In this document: piece by piece, positions 1-5,212 of the stretch
Layout of the letters: each line of letters begins with the position of its first letter
Numbering within the stretch: position 1 is the stretch's first letter
From: Clostridia bacterium
Lineage (GTDB): Bacteria > Aerophobota > Aerophobia > Aerophobales > AE-B3A
Assembly: GCA_009618505.1 (NCBI GenBank)
Contig: WJOQ01000351.1
Span: forward strand, 1-6,682
DNA length: 6,682 nucleotides
Direction: 5' to 3'
Made by a program: the position numbers and the translations under genes
Notes under the pieces: generated by a model
What the model was told of the DNA's origin: nothing
The model's database searches: none
What the model saw: only the letters and a program-made list of their open reading frames with translations

Positions 1-251
1 ATTCTATACTTTTCCTCTTCGTGTTTTGCCAGGAGTGAGTCGATTTCTTCTATACTTCTTTCTTTATTCCTTCTCTCTATTTGAATATGCTTGAGCATCT
101 CTTTTTTTTTCAACAGATTTTCCTCTAGTTCCAATACCCTCTTGCGTTCTCCTTCTATTTGAGAAGACAACTTTTTTTCTTTTATTTCATTCTCCTCTAT
201 TTTTAGATCCAACTCCTGAAGTCCTATAAGTAAAGATAAATCCTTAAGCAC
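1..251 (-). CDS. Zinc-ribbon-type coiled-coil protein (COG1579-like), N-terminal part, runs off the window
   Basis: An open frame of 83 codons starts with GTG at 251 and runs off the left edge. The start is supported by a GAGAGGG ribosome binding site about 6 nt upstream. The protein begins MLKDLSLLIGLQELDLKI and is then dominated by E/K/L/I heptad-like sequence (about residues 10-83), as in a long coiled coil. The opening, LxxLxxLQELDLKI followed by an extended coiled coil, is the typical N terminus of COG1579 proteins. These end in a C4 zinc ribbon and are usually about 240 residues long. That zinc ribbon, if present, lies outside the window, so the assignment rests on the N terminus alone. 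Some relatives are implicated in nucleic-acid-related or regulatory roles, but no function can be read here. The gene lies just downstream of the tRNA cluster and repeat element E1, with only 21 nt between the heptamer array and the start codon. A generic coiled-coil protein is the alternative. Confidence 0.62.
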   Translation of the reverse strand, partial: MLKDLSLLIGLQELDLKIEENEIKEKKLSSQIEGERKRVLELEENLLKKKEMLKHIQIERRNKERSIEEIDSLLAKHEEEKYR

Positions 252-272
252 AGATACCCTCTCTTCGCCGCT

Positions 273-470
273 CGTATCTCGTATCTCGTATCTCGTCAAT
301 CAAGCTTTCCAATCGCCTATTTTCTCCTTTGTCACAGTTTCGTTTCTCTAAAATTGTTCTTTTTCCCGTCATTATGAAGCCTATTCCGAGTTTACTCGTC
401 GCTCTGCTCCTGGCGATGACAGCCAAAGAAATCTGGTACCTATTCCTTTTTTCTCCTAGATACGATTCAC
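273..470 (-). repeat. Composite repeat element E1 between tRNA-Val and the zinc-ribbon gene
   Basis: This spacer carries the same terminal signatures as two other spacers in the window. At 273-300 (plus-strand reading) there are three tandem copies of the heptamer ATCTCGT followed by CAAT, identical over 28 bp to 4964-4991. At 457-470 the 14-mer TAGATACGATTCAC is identical to 6079-6092. Segment 301-330 resembles 6031-6060 of element E3 (roughly 24 of 33 positions by eye). A short frame on the minus strand in between (ENRRLESLID) weakly resembles the end of the four-helix-bundle protein remnants seen in E2 and E3, but the frame is ambiguous. The middle of the element is occupied by a separate palindromic repeat at 368-420. 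The heptamers at one end are the reverse complement of the TATCTAG-type unit at the other, so the ends form an imperfect terminal inverted repeat. I see no intact gene in this stretch. Confidence 0.7.
368..420. repeat. Degenerate GTCATT...ATGAC palindromic intergenic repeat
   Basis: The segment begins GTCATT (368-373) and ends GATGAC (415-420), a terminal inverted repeat, with an inner palindrome CGAGT/ACTCG at 387-398. Read on the minus strand, its first half (TGTCATCGCCAGGAGC, then AGAGCGACGAG) resembles the TGTCATTGCGAGGAGCGAAGCGAC-type palindromic repeats scattered through many bacterial genomes, but with several mismatches. It lies inside element E1, so one repeat may have landed in the other. 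The short frame running through it (426-244) is repeat-derived and not a credible gene. Confidence 0.45.
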
Positions 471-475
471 GAACT

Positions 476-550
476 TGGTGCGGGGTGATGGGCTCGAACC
501 AACGACCTCTTGCTTGTAAGGCAAGCGCTCTTCCTCTGAGCTAACCCCGC
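476..550 (-). tRNA. tRNA-Val (anticodon TAC), CCA encoded
   Basis: The cloverleaf is complete on the minus strand. The acceptor stem GCGGGGT/ACCCCGC and D stem GCTC/GAGC are intact. The anticodon stem CTTGC/GCAAG encloses the loop CTTACAA, which gives anticodon TAC (reads GUN valine codons). The variable loop is AGGTC and the T loop TTCGAGC. The discriminator A at 479 is followed by a templated CCA at 478-476, the only one of the three tRNAs here with an encoded CCA. The T stem GTTGG/CCATC contains one T-T mismatch at its second pair, which is tolerable but unusual. It is the last gene of the cluster and starts 1 nt after tRNA-Glu. Confidence 0.95.
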
Positions 551-551
551 G

Positions 552-624
552 TGCCCCCAGGGGGAGTCGAACCCCCATCGCTGGGATGAAAACCCAGTGT
601 CCTAATCCGTTAGACTATGGGGAC
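552..624 (-). tRNA. tRNA-Glu (anticodon TTC)
   Basis: All arms fold. The acceptor stem is GTCCCCA/TGGGGGC with one T-G pair. The anticodon stem CTGGG/CCCAG encloses the loop TTTTCAT, giving anticodon TTC (reads GAA/GAG). The T stem GGGGG/CCCCC encloses TTCGACT, and the discriminator is A at 552. CCA is not encoded: only one nucleotide (551) separates its mature 3' end from the 5' end of tRNA-Val. CCA must therefore be added after processing of a joint transcript. Confidence 0.96.
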
Positions 625-628
625 AGGG

Positions 629-701
629 TGAGCCGTGCAGGGGTCGAACCTGCGACCCTCGCCTTAAAAGGGCGATGCTCTACCAGCTGAGCTAACGGCT
701 C
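629..701 (-). tRNA. tRNA-Lys (anticodon TTT)
   Basis: This is a canonical cloverleaf. The acceptor stem GAGCCGT/ACGGCTC and D arm GCTC...GAGC are intact. The anticodon stem TCGCC/GGCGA encloses the loop CTTTTAA, giving anticodon TTT (reads AAA/AAG). The T stem GCAGG/CCTGC encloses TTCGACC, and the discriminator is A at 629. CCA is not encoded. It is the first gene of the three-tRNA cluster: its 5' end lies 15 nt downstream of the -10 hexamer (about 8 nt from the expected transcription start), and tRNA-Glu follows after 4 nt. Confidence 0.96.
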
Positions 702-716
702 AACCAATCAGTCTGT

Positions 717-744
717 ATTCTATCAAATAATTGGTTGCTGTCAA
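717..744 (-). promoter_or_regulatory. Sigma70-type promoter of the tRNA cluster
   Basis: On the minus strand a perfect -35 hexamer TTGACA (744-739) is followed after 16 nt by TAGAAT (722-717), one mismatch from the -10 consensus. Initiation would be expected near 709-710, just before tRNA-Lys at 701. The -35 box begins 6 nt past the recX stop codon, so the tRNA cluster appears to have its own start point instead of relying on read-through from recX. Confidence 0.72.
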
Positions 745-749
745 ATAAT

Positions 750-1241
750 TTACCCGTATTGTTGTCTTATCACTTCGGCTATTACCTCAAAAGGAAACCC
801 CCTTCGTTTCAGAAAGTCAGATACTCGTCGTAATAGAGCATTCTTCTCTTCTTTTAAAAAAGGCCACTTTTTCTGGATCAGGGCGAGGGCAATTTGGACC
901 TCATCCACTTTAGAATATGATTCTCTAAGAACCTCTTCAACTATCTCTCTATCTATTCCTTTTTTATCTAGGTCAGCCTGCACCTTCCATCTTCCGTAAC
1001 TTCTCCTTACACAGCTCTCTGCCCACATACGAGCGAATCTCCTGTCATTCACTAGATTATGGTTTTTGAGGGACTTCATAGTACTCTTGATTAATCTCTC
1101 ATTATAATTCTTCCCGGCCATTCTCTCTTTAATTTCCTGCTCACTTCTTTCTCTATACTCCAGAAGCCTTAAGGCATATTCTCTAGCTCTATTTAGATTC
1201 CTTTTGTCTTCTTTTTTCAGTGAATCGCTTTTCTGTTTCAC
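750..1241 (-). CDS. recX: Regulatory protein RecX
   Basis: RecX is a small helical protein of three-helix repeats that binds RecA filaments and usually inhibits RecA-driven strand exchange and coprotease activity. From the GTG start the protein has 163 residues, normal for the family. The hallmarks are ALRLLEYRERSEQEIKERM near residue 23 and the segment LVNDRRFARMWAESCVRR followed by GRWKVQADLDKKGI, which matches the family pattern (L-x-D-x-x-F-A, then G-x-x-x-I/V-x-x-x-L-x-x-K-G-I). A frame extends upstream to a TTG at 1304, but that start lacks a ribosome binding site and adds an unconserved hydrophobic stretch. The GTG at 1241 has AGAGGTG about 5 nt ahead and is preferred. recA is not adjacent in this window. 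The gene follows the mutase gene after 79 nt, with no clear terminator between them. Confidence 0.9.
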   Translation of the reverse strand: MKQKSDSLKKEDKRNLNRAREYALRLLEYRERSEQEIKERMAGKNYNERLIKSTMKSLKNHNLVNDRRFARMWAESCVRRSYGRWKVQADLDKKGIDREIVEEVLRESYSKVDEVQIALALIQKKWPFLKEEKNALLRRVSDFLKRRGFPFEVIAEVIRQQYG

Positions 1242-1320
1242 ACATTCACCTCTTAATCTGCTCTTAGAAAAAGCAAGAATAGTACTAAAAAGGAGTAAAG
1301 GCAAGGCAGTAGAAAATTAG

Positions 1321-2664
1321 TTAAGCTGTCTTAAAAAAGGAAGAAGTCAGTTTATACAAATCCTCCGCTTCTCTTTTTGTCTTAGCTTCAGTAATAATAC
1401 GGATTACCGGCTCGGTACCAGAATGTCTTATATGAATCCAACTCTTATCTAAATCGACTTTGATACCATCAAGGAAATTGAATTTTGCTTCTCGAAATTC
1501 CTTTTTTAGTCTGATTTTAAGTAAGGAAAAATTCTCTCTAGTAGTTTTTAGTTTTCTTTTAATTATGTAATAATGTGGAAGATTACTGGCTAGTTTTGAA
1601 ATTGACTCGTTTGTTTCGGCTAAATACTCTAATAGCAGAGCAATAGCAGCAATTCCATCCCGAGCATAGTGAATTTGGGGAAGAATCACTCCTCCATTAC
1701 CTTCTCCTCCTATCACCGCTTTTTTTTCCTTCATGCAACGAGATACGTGAATATCACCTATTTTTGTCCTTTTCACCGGACAGTTGAACTGCTCAGCTAC
1801 CTCCTCCAGTGCCCGAGTCGTAGAAAGGTTAGTAACTACCAACCCTCTCTTGTTAGCAAGTGTGAATTTGGTGGCCAGGAGAAGGGAATAATCTTCGGGC
1901 AAGATTCTCCCTTGTTCCGTAACTATGGCTACTCTATCTGCGTCAGCATCATGAGCGAAACCTATATCTGCCTTTTCAGATTCGACCAGTTGCGATAAGT
2001 GAGTCAAGTTGGAAGCAACCGGTTCAGGTGAGTGAGCAAACCTTCCGTCAGGACGGGAATTGAGTTCGACCACCTGGCATCCCAATCGTTGAAGAAGTTT
2101 AGGACTAATTAATGCTCCTGCTCCATTACAGGAATCAAGGGCAACCTTGAACCTCTTGCTTCTGATTTTCTCCCTTTTTACAGTTTGCAGGACTTTGTCG
2201 AGATGATTTTTTATCGCCATACTATCCTTACGGACTTTCCCTACTTTATCCCATTGAACACGTCCTATTTTTCGGCCATTATATATCTTTAGAAGAATTT
2301 TCGCCTGTTCAGGATAAAGAAAGAGTCCATCAGAGCGAACAAACTTCAATGCGTTCCACTGGGCTGGGTTATGACTTCCGGTGATAACTATTCCCCCGTC
2401 AGCCTTCAGTTTTTCTACCATAAGCTGAACAGAAGGTGTAGGACAGACACCTACATCTATCACTTGAGAGCCACCAGAAAGTAAGCCGCTAAAAACAGCA
2501 TATTTGAACATATAATTTGATGTTCTTGTATCTGAACCAACTACAACTGTTCCCTTTCCAGTGAACGCAGCAAAAGCAGCAGAAAATCTAGCTACTATCT
2601 CAGGAGTAAAGCCCTCTCCCACAATTCCTCTTACTCCAGATATACTAATCATTAAAGAGTCCAT
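1321..2664 (-). CDS. glmM: Phosphoglucosamine mutase / phosphomannomutase, archaeal-type GlmM-like
   Basis: This is an alpha-D-phosphohexomutase, a cytosolic enzyme that moves phosphate between C6 and C1 of a hexose or glucosamine phosphate. Such enzymes commonly make glucosamine-1-phosphate for UDP-GlcNAc and peptidoglycan. At 447 residues it shows all four domain signatures: SGVRGIVG (9-16), the phosphoserine loop TGSHNP with catalytic Ser97, the metal loop DADADR (239-244, Asp239/241/243), the sugar loop GEGNGG (320-325), and the phosphate-binding RHSGTEP (413-419). Classical bacterial GlmM usually has GEQSGH in the sugar loop. GEGNGG is instead typical of the archaeal-type GlmM/ManB branch, so substrate preference between glucosamine-6-phosphate and mannose- or glucose-phosphate is not settled. 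The first Asp is followed by Ala where DGDADR is usual, but the three Asp residues are kept. The start is supported by GAGGG 6 nt upstream. It lies 19 nt after rnc. Confidence 0.9.
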   Translation of the reverse strand: MDSLMISISGVRGIVGEGFTPEIVARFSAAFAAFTGKGTVVVGSDTRTSNYMFKYAVFSGLLSGGSQVIDVGVCPTPSVQLMVEKLKADGGIVITGSHNPAQWNALKFVRSDGLFLYPEQAKILLKIYNGRKIGRVQWDKVGKVRKDSMAIKNHLDKVLQTVKREKIRSKRFKVALDSCNGAGALISPKLLQRLGCQVVELNSRPDGRFAHSPEPVASNLTHLSQLVESEKADIGFAHDADADRVAIVTEQGRILPEDYSLLLATKFTLANKRGLVVTNLSTTRALEEVAEQFNCPVKRTKIGDIHVSRCMKEKKAVIGGEGNGGVILPQIHYARDGIAAIALLLEYLAETNESISKLASNLPHYYIIKRKLKTTRENFSLLKIRLKKEFREAKFNFLDGIKVDLDKSWIHIRHSGTEPVIRIITEAKTKREAEDLYKLTSSFFKTA

Positions 2665-2683
2665 TTTAAACCCTCAGTTTATC

Positions 2684-3391
2684 TCATTGTCTGCCAGGTT
2701 TCGTTGTATTTTCCCAGATAGATCGAGCCGCCATCATCTCTGCTTTCTTCTTGCTTAAACCCCACCCTTGTCCCAAAATCTTTCCCTTAAGCATAACTCT
2801 AACCTTGAATTTCTTTTTGTGGTTGGGGCCAACTTCCTTAATTACCTTATATTGAGGTAGAGTATCGTAAAGAGATTGGGCATATTCCTGCAGCCAGGAT
2901 TTGAAATCGTTCATTTGCTCAATTTCTTTCTTCTGCTTTAGAAATAGGTCAGAAATAAAGGAACGCACATTATCCAGGCCTTTATCCAAATAGAAAGCTC
3001 CTATTATAGCTTCATACGTATCAGCCAATAAAGCAGGCTGGCTTCGAATTGCCTCCTGGTTTTTACCCACTAAGATATATTTTCCTAGCTTAATTTTACC
3101 TGCATATCCAGAAAGACTTTCCTGAGAAACGATCTTGGAACGCAGCTTAGTTAATTCTCCCTCATTTAGATATGGATATTGGCGAAAAAGATGTTCTGCT
3201 GTCACTAAATTCAGGACAGCGTCCCCCAGGAACTCCAATTTTTCATTATGAAACAGAATCTCTTTTTGATTTGATTTGGCATACGAGGTGTGGACTAAGG
3301 CTTGATTTAAAAGGTCAAGATGCGCAAATTTTATTCCTAATTTTTTTTCCAGTCTCTCCAGTTTTTTCCTTTCAGCCGGACTAATCCCCAT
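2684..3391 (-). CDS. rnc: Ribonuclease III
   Basis: RNase III cleaves double-stranded RNA, including rRNA precursors, the stems of rRNA intervening sequences and structured mRNAs. The 235-residue protein has the normal two-domain layout. The N-terminal catalytic domain carries the signature HNEKLEFLGDAVL (48-60) with Glu50, Glu53 and Asp57, and the second acidic pair Asp124 and Glu127 in ADTYEAIIGAFYLD. These correspond to E. coli Glu38, Glu41, Asp45, Asp114 and Glu117. The C-terminal dsRNA-binding domain (about 162-228) starts DFKSWLQEYAQ and ends in the basic GLSKKKAEMMAA helix. The start codon lies only 1 nt after the fabF stop, so translation is probably coupled. acpP-fabF-rnc is a widely conserved order. 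Because nearby spacers can form long RNA stems, this enzyme could plausibly process its own operon transcript (inference). Confidence 0.98.
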   Translation of the reverse strand: MGISPAERKKLERLEKKLGIKFAHLDLLNQALVHTSYAKSNQKEILFHNEKLEFLGDAVLNLVTAEHLFRQYPYLNEGELTKLRSKIVSQESLSGYAGKIKLGKYILVGKNQEAIRSQPALLADTYEAIIGAFYLDKGLDNVRSFISDLFLKQKKEIEQMNDFKSWLQEYAQSLYDTLPQYKVIKEVGPNHKKKFKVRVMLKGKILGQGWGLSKKKAEMMAARSIWENTTKPGRQ

Positions 3392-3392
3392 C

Positions 3393-4628
3393 TCACATCT
3401 TCTTTAGCAGCAAAACGGCGTTATGTCCCCCGAATCCCATTGAATTAGACATAGCGACTCGCAGCTTGACTTCTCGAGATTGGTTGGGAACATAGTCCAG
3501 GTCACAGTCAGGATCAGATTCTTCGTAATTAATAGTGGGAGGAATAATTGCTTTTTTGAGGGCCAGAAGGCAAGCAATCATCTCCACTCCACCTGTTGCC
3601 CCCAAGAGATGACCGGTCATAGATTTAGTAGAACTTACAGGTATTCGATAGGCATTTTTTCCAAAAAGGTTCTTGATAGCCCGCGTTTCTATTTTATCAT
3701 TGAGGGGAGTAGAAGTTCCATGGGCATTTATGTAGTCAACCTTTTCAACAGGAATTTTTGCGTCTAGTAAGGCTCTCCGCATGGCTTCTCTTAAGCCTCT
3801 TCCGTCTCCTATCGGTTGAGTTATATGATATGCGTCTTCACTCATACCGAAACCTATTATCTCTCCCCAGATAGGAACTTTTCTTTTTCTGGCTCGTTCC
3901 CATTTTTCAAGAACTACTACACCTGCTCCTTCTCCTATTACAAAACCATCTCTTTGTTTATCAAAAGGACGAGAGGCTTTTGCCGGTTCATCATTTCGAG
4001 TAGACAACGCACGCATAGAACAAAAGCCAGCTAATCCCAGGGGAGTAATAGCCGCTTCTGCTCCTCCGGCAACCATCACTTCAGCATCTCCTCTCTGGAT
4101 AATTTTAAAAGCCTCGCCTATACTGTGATTTCCTGAAGCACAGGCAGTGGAAATAGAAAAGTTTGGCCCGGAAAATCCATATTTAATAGCAATTTGTGCT
4201 GAAGCAATATCAGTAATAAGCATAGGAACTAGAAAGGGGCTCACCCTTCGAGGACCTTTTTCAAGTAGAACGGTTTGTTCTCTTCCAATAGTATAGAGCC
4301 CTCCTACTCCTGAACCCACCAAGATGCCTATTTTACCTAAATCTTCTTCATTAGACAATATTCCCGCCTGCTTTATTGCTTCTTCTGCAGCTACCATTCC
4401 CATTTGAGTGAAGCGATCCATTCGTCCAATTTGTTTAGGAGGAAAATAATCACCAGGATTGAAGTTTTTAGCTTCTCCTGCAATTTGAGAACGGTAAGAT
4501 GAAGTATCAAAGAGAGTTATTCTTGCTATTCCATTCTTTCCCTCAAAAAGTGCTTCTTCAAAAGTCTCTATTCCAATACCAATAGGAGAGACTACACCCA
4601 TTCCGGTTATTACGACTCGGCATTCCAT
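3393..4628 (-). CDS. fabF: Beta-ketoacyl-ACP synthase II (FabF)
   Basis: This condensing enzyme performs the elongation step of type II fatty-acid synthesis, joining malonyl-ACP to a growing acyl-ACP with loss of CO2. It is 411 residues, full length for FabF. The thiolase-fold signatures are intact: nucleophile Cys163 in STACASGNHSIGEA, His303 in NAHGTSTPLND, Lys335 in SSTKSMTGH and His340 in GHLLGATGG. These are the same residue numbers as the catalytic residues of E. coli FabF. The C-terminal NSMGFGGHNA loop (395-404) is the usual gating-loop motif. The ATG at 4628 has AAAGGGA just upstream. acpP, encoding its carrier protein, lies 60 nt upstream and rnc starts 1 nt after its stop. The Cys-His-His catalytic set and the acpP neighbour favour FabF over FabB or a polyketide ketosynthase. 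Confidence 0.98.
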   Translation of the reverse strand: MECRVVITGMGVVSPIGIGIETFEEALFEGKNGIARITLFDTSSYRSQIAGEAKNFNPGDYFPPKQIGRMDRFTQMGMVAAEEAIKQAGILSNEEDLGKIGILVGSGVGGLYTIGREQTVLLEKGPRRVSPFLVPMLITDIASAQIAIKYGFSGPNFSISTACASGNHSIGEAFKIIQRGDAEVMVAGGAEAAITPLGLAGFCSMRALSTRNDEPAKASRPFDKQRDGFVIGEGAGVVVLEKWERARKRKVPIWGEIIGFGMSEDAYHITQPIGDGRGLREAMRRALLDAKIPVEKVDYINAHGTSTPLNDKIETRAIKNLFGKNAYRIPVSSTKSMTGHLLGATGGVEMIACLLALKKAIIPPTINYEESDPDCDLDYVPNQSREVKLRVAMSNSMGFGGHNAVLLLKKM

Positions 4629-4688
4629 TTTATCCCTTTGTTCCTTCTTAGCATACGAGTAGATTTGAATCGTACTACAGTAGTTACA

Positions 4689-4940
4689 TCACTTCTTATC
4701 CAGACAGTCCTCAATATAACTTACAACTCTATTCACTGTGGTTAGCTTTTCTGCTTCCTCATCCGAGATTTCTAGGTCAAATTCTTCCTCTAAAGCCATC
4801 ACCAATTCTACTGTATCCAGCGAATCTGCTCCCAGATCATCCACAAACTTGGCCTCTGGTGTAATTTGAGATTCATCCACACCCAATTGCTCACTAGTAA
4901 TTTCCTTTACTTTGCTGGCGATATCATCCTTGCTTAACAT
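4689..4940 (-). CDS. acpP: Acyl carrier protein
   Basis: ACP is the small acidic carrier that holds fatty-acyl intermediates on a 4'-phosphopantetheine arm and delivers them to the FabG and FabF enzymes encoded on either side. At 83 residues it has the typical size and a strong excess of Asp and Glu. The prosthetic-group attachment site is Ser40 in the conserved [20 protein letters not shown] (35-54), followed by helix III and the usual [12 protein letters not shown] segment. The ATG at 4940 follows an AAGGGGG ribosome binding site about 5 nt upstream. That site lies directly beside the heptamer array of repeat element E2, so the element fills almost the whole fabG-acpP spacer. The phosphopantetheinyl transferase that activates it is not in the window. 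Confidence 0.98.
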   Translation of the reverse strand: MLSKDDIASKVKEITSEQLGVDESQITPEAKFVDDLGADSLDTVELVMALEEEFDLEISDEEAEKLTTVNRVVSYIEDCLDKK

Positions 4941-4963
4941 TCAAACCCCCTTTTCTCGTTGTT

Positions 4964-5208
4964 CGTATCTCGTATCTCGTATCTCGTCAATTCAGCTTTT
5001 TGATTAAGTTTGTGAGCATACGAGATTCGTGGTTGATTTTTTCCAATATACCCTTTTTTTCATTATTCATATACTTTAACTCTGAAGCTATTTCAATTTG
5101 TGTTTCTGGCTCAGCGCAAAATTCGTATCTCGCTGCTTGATTTCTTCTGAGGGCTCACCTCTTCCACTCTTTTTCTTACGAGATACTAGATACGAGATAC
5201 TAGATACG
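4964..5208 (-). repeat. Composite repeat element E2 in the fabG-acpP spacer
   Basis: The element starts 4 nt after the fabG stop codon and ends just before the acpP ribosome binding site. On the plus strand 5177-5208 reads TACGAGA TACTAGA TACGAGA TACTAGA TACG, a perfect 14-bp unit in two copies. The other end, 4964-4991, has three tandem ATCTCGT heptamers. The two ends are largely complementary and would form a long terminal inverted repeat in DNA or a stem in RNA. An extra internal heptamer-like copy (TTCGTATCTCGC, 5122-5133) sits mid-element. It may mark nesting of two insertions, because the sequence on its far side again resembles the end of E3 (GAAGAAAT motif). The interior holds the best-preserved four-helix-bundle remnant in the window (4987-5154). 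Confidence 0.8.
4987..5154 (-). pseudogene. Remnant of a four-helix-bundle (S23 / rRNA-intervening-sequence-type) protein gene, C-terminal half
   Basis: The minus-strand frame between an in-frame TGA at 5157-5155 and a TGA at 4989-4987 encodes 55 residues. The segments AEPETQIEIASELKYM and then ILEKINHESRMLTNLIKKLN resemble the last two helices of the small (about 115-130 residue) four-helix-bundle proteins related to those encoded in 23S rRNA intervening sequences. Those proteins typically show E-x-x-T-Q/Y-L/I-x-I/L-A-K-x-L-x-Y followed by a final helix ending S-x-M-L-x-x-L-I-K-x-L. The N-terminal two helices, a start codon and a ribosome binding site are absent, so this is a truncated relic. 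The family assignment is from memory of the family pattern. It is strengthened by the alignable relic in E3. Function of the full-length family is unknown; the proteins are thought to bind nucleic acid or act as oligomers. Confidence 0.62.
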
Positions 5209-5212
5209 AATT

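Noticed and set aside
273..300. Tandem heptamers as a CRISPR array
   Set aside because: The units are 7 nt, directly abutting and without unique spacers of CRISPR length. They occur as short inverted pairs around gene relics.
244..426. 60-residue minus-strand frame between tRNA-Val and the zinc-ribbon gene
   Set aside because: It is a translation of the palindromic repeat and the heptamer array, has no ribosome binding site, and its end overlaps the supported GTG start at 251.
702..736. Inverted repeat AACCAAT...ATTGGTT as a terminator of recX
   Set aside because: The stem is only 7 A/T-rich pairs with a 21-nt loop and no T-run, and it overlaps the tRNA promoter.
1242..1304. Longer recX starting at TTG 1304
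   Set aside because: There is no ribosome binding site at the TTG and the extra 21 residues do not look like RecX. The GTG at 1241 has a strong AGAGGTG site.
1669..1998. 109-residue plus-strand frame
   Set aside because: It lies antisense within the mutase gene, has composition unlike a real protein and shows no recognisable motif. The other plus-strand frames (329-544, 2561-2758, 3172-3384, 3480-3767, 3816-4034, 5790-5993) are likewise antisense to genes, tRNAs or repeats.
4987..5208. Intact functional four-helix-bundle gene in the fabG-acpP spacer
   Set aside because: The frame lacks the N-terminal half, has an in-frame stop at 5157-5155 and has no credible start, so it is treated as a relic.
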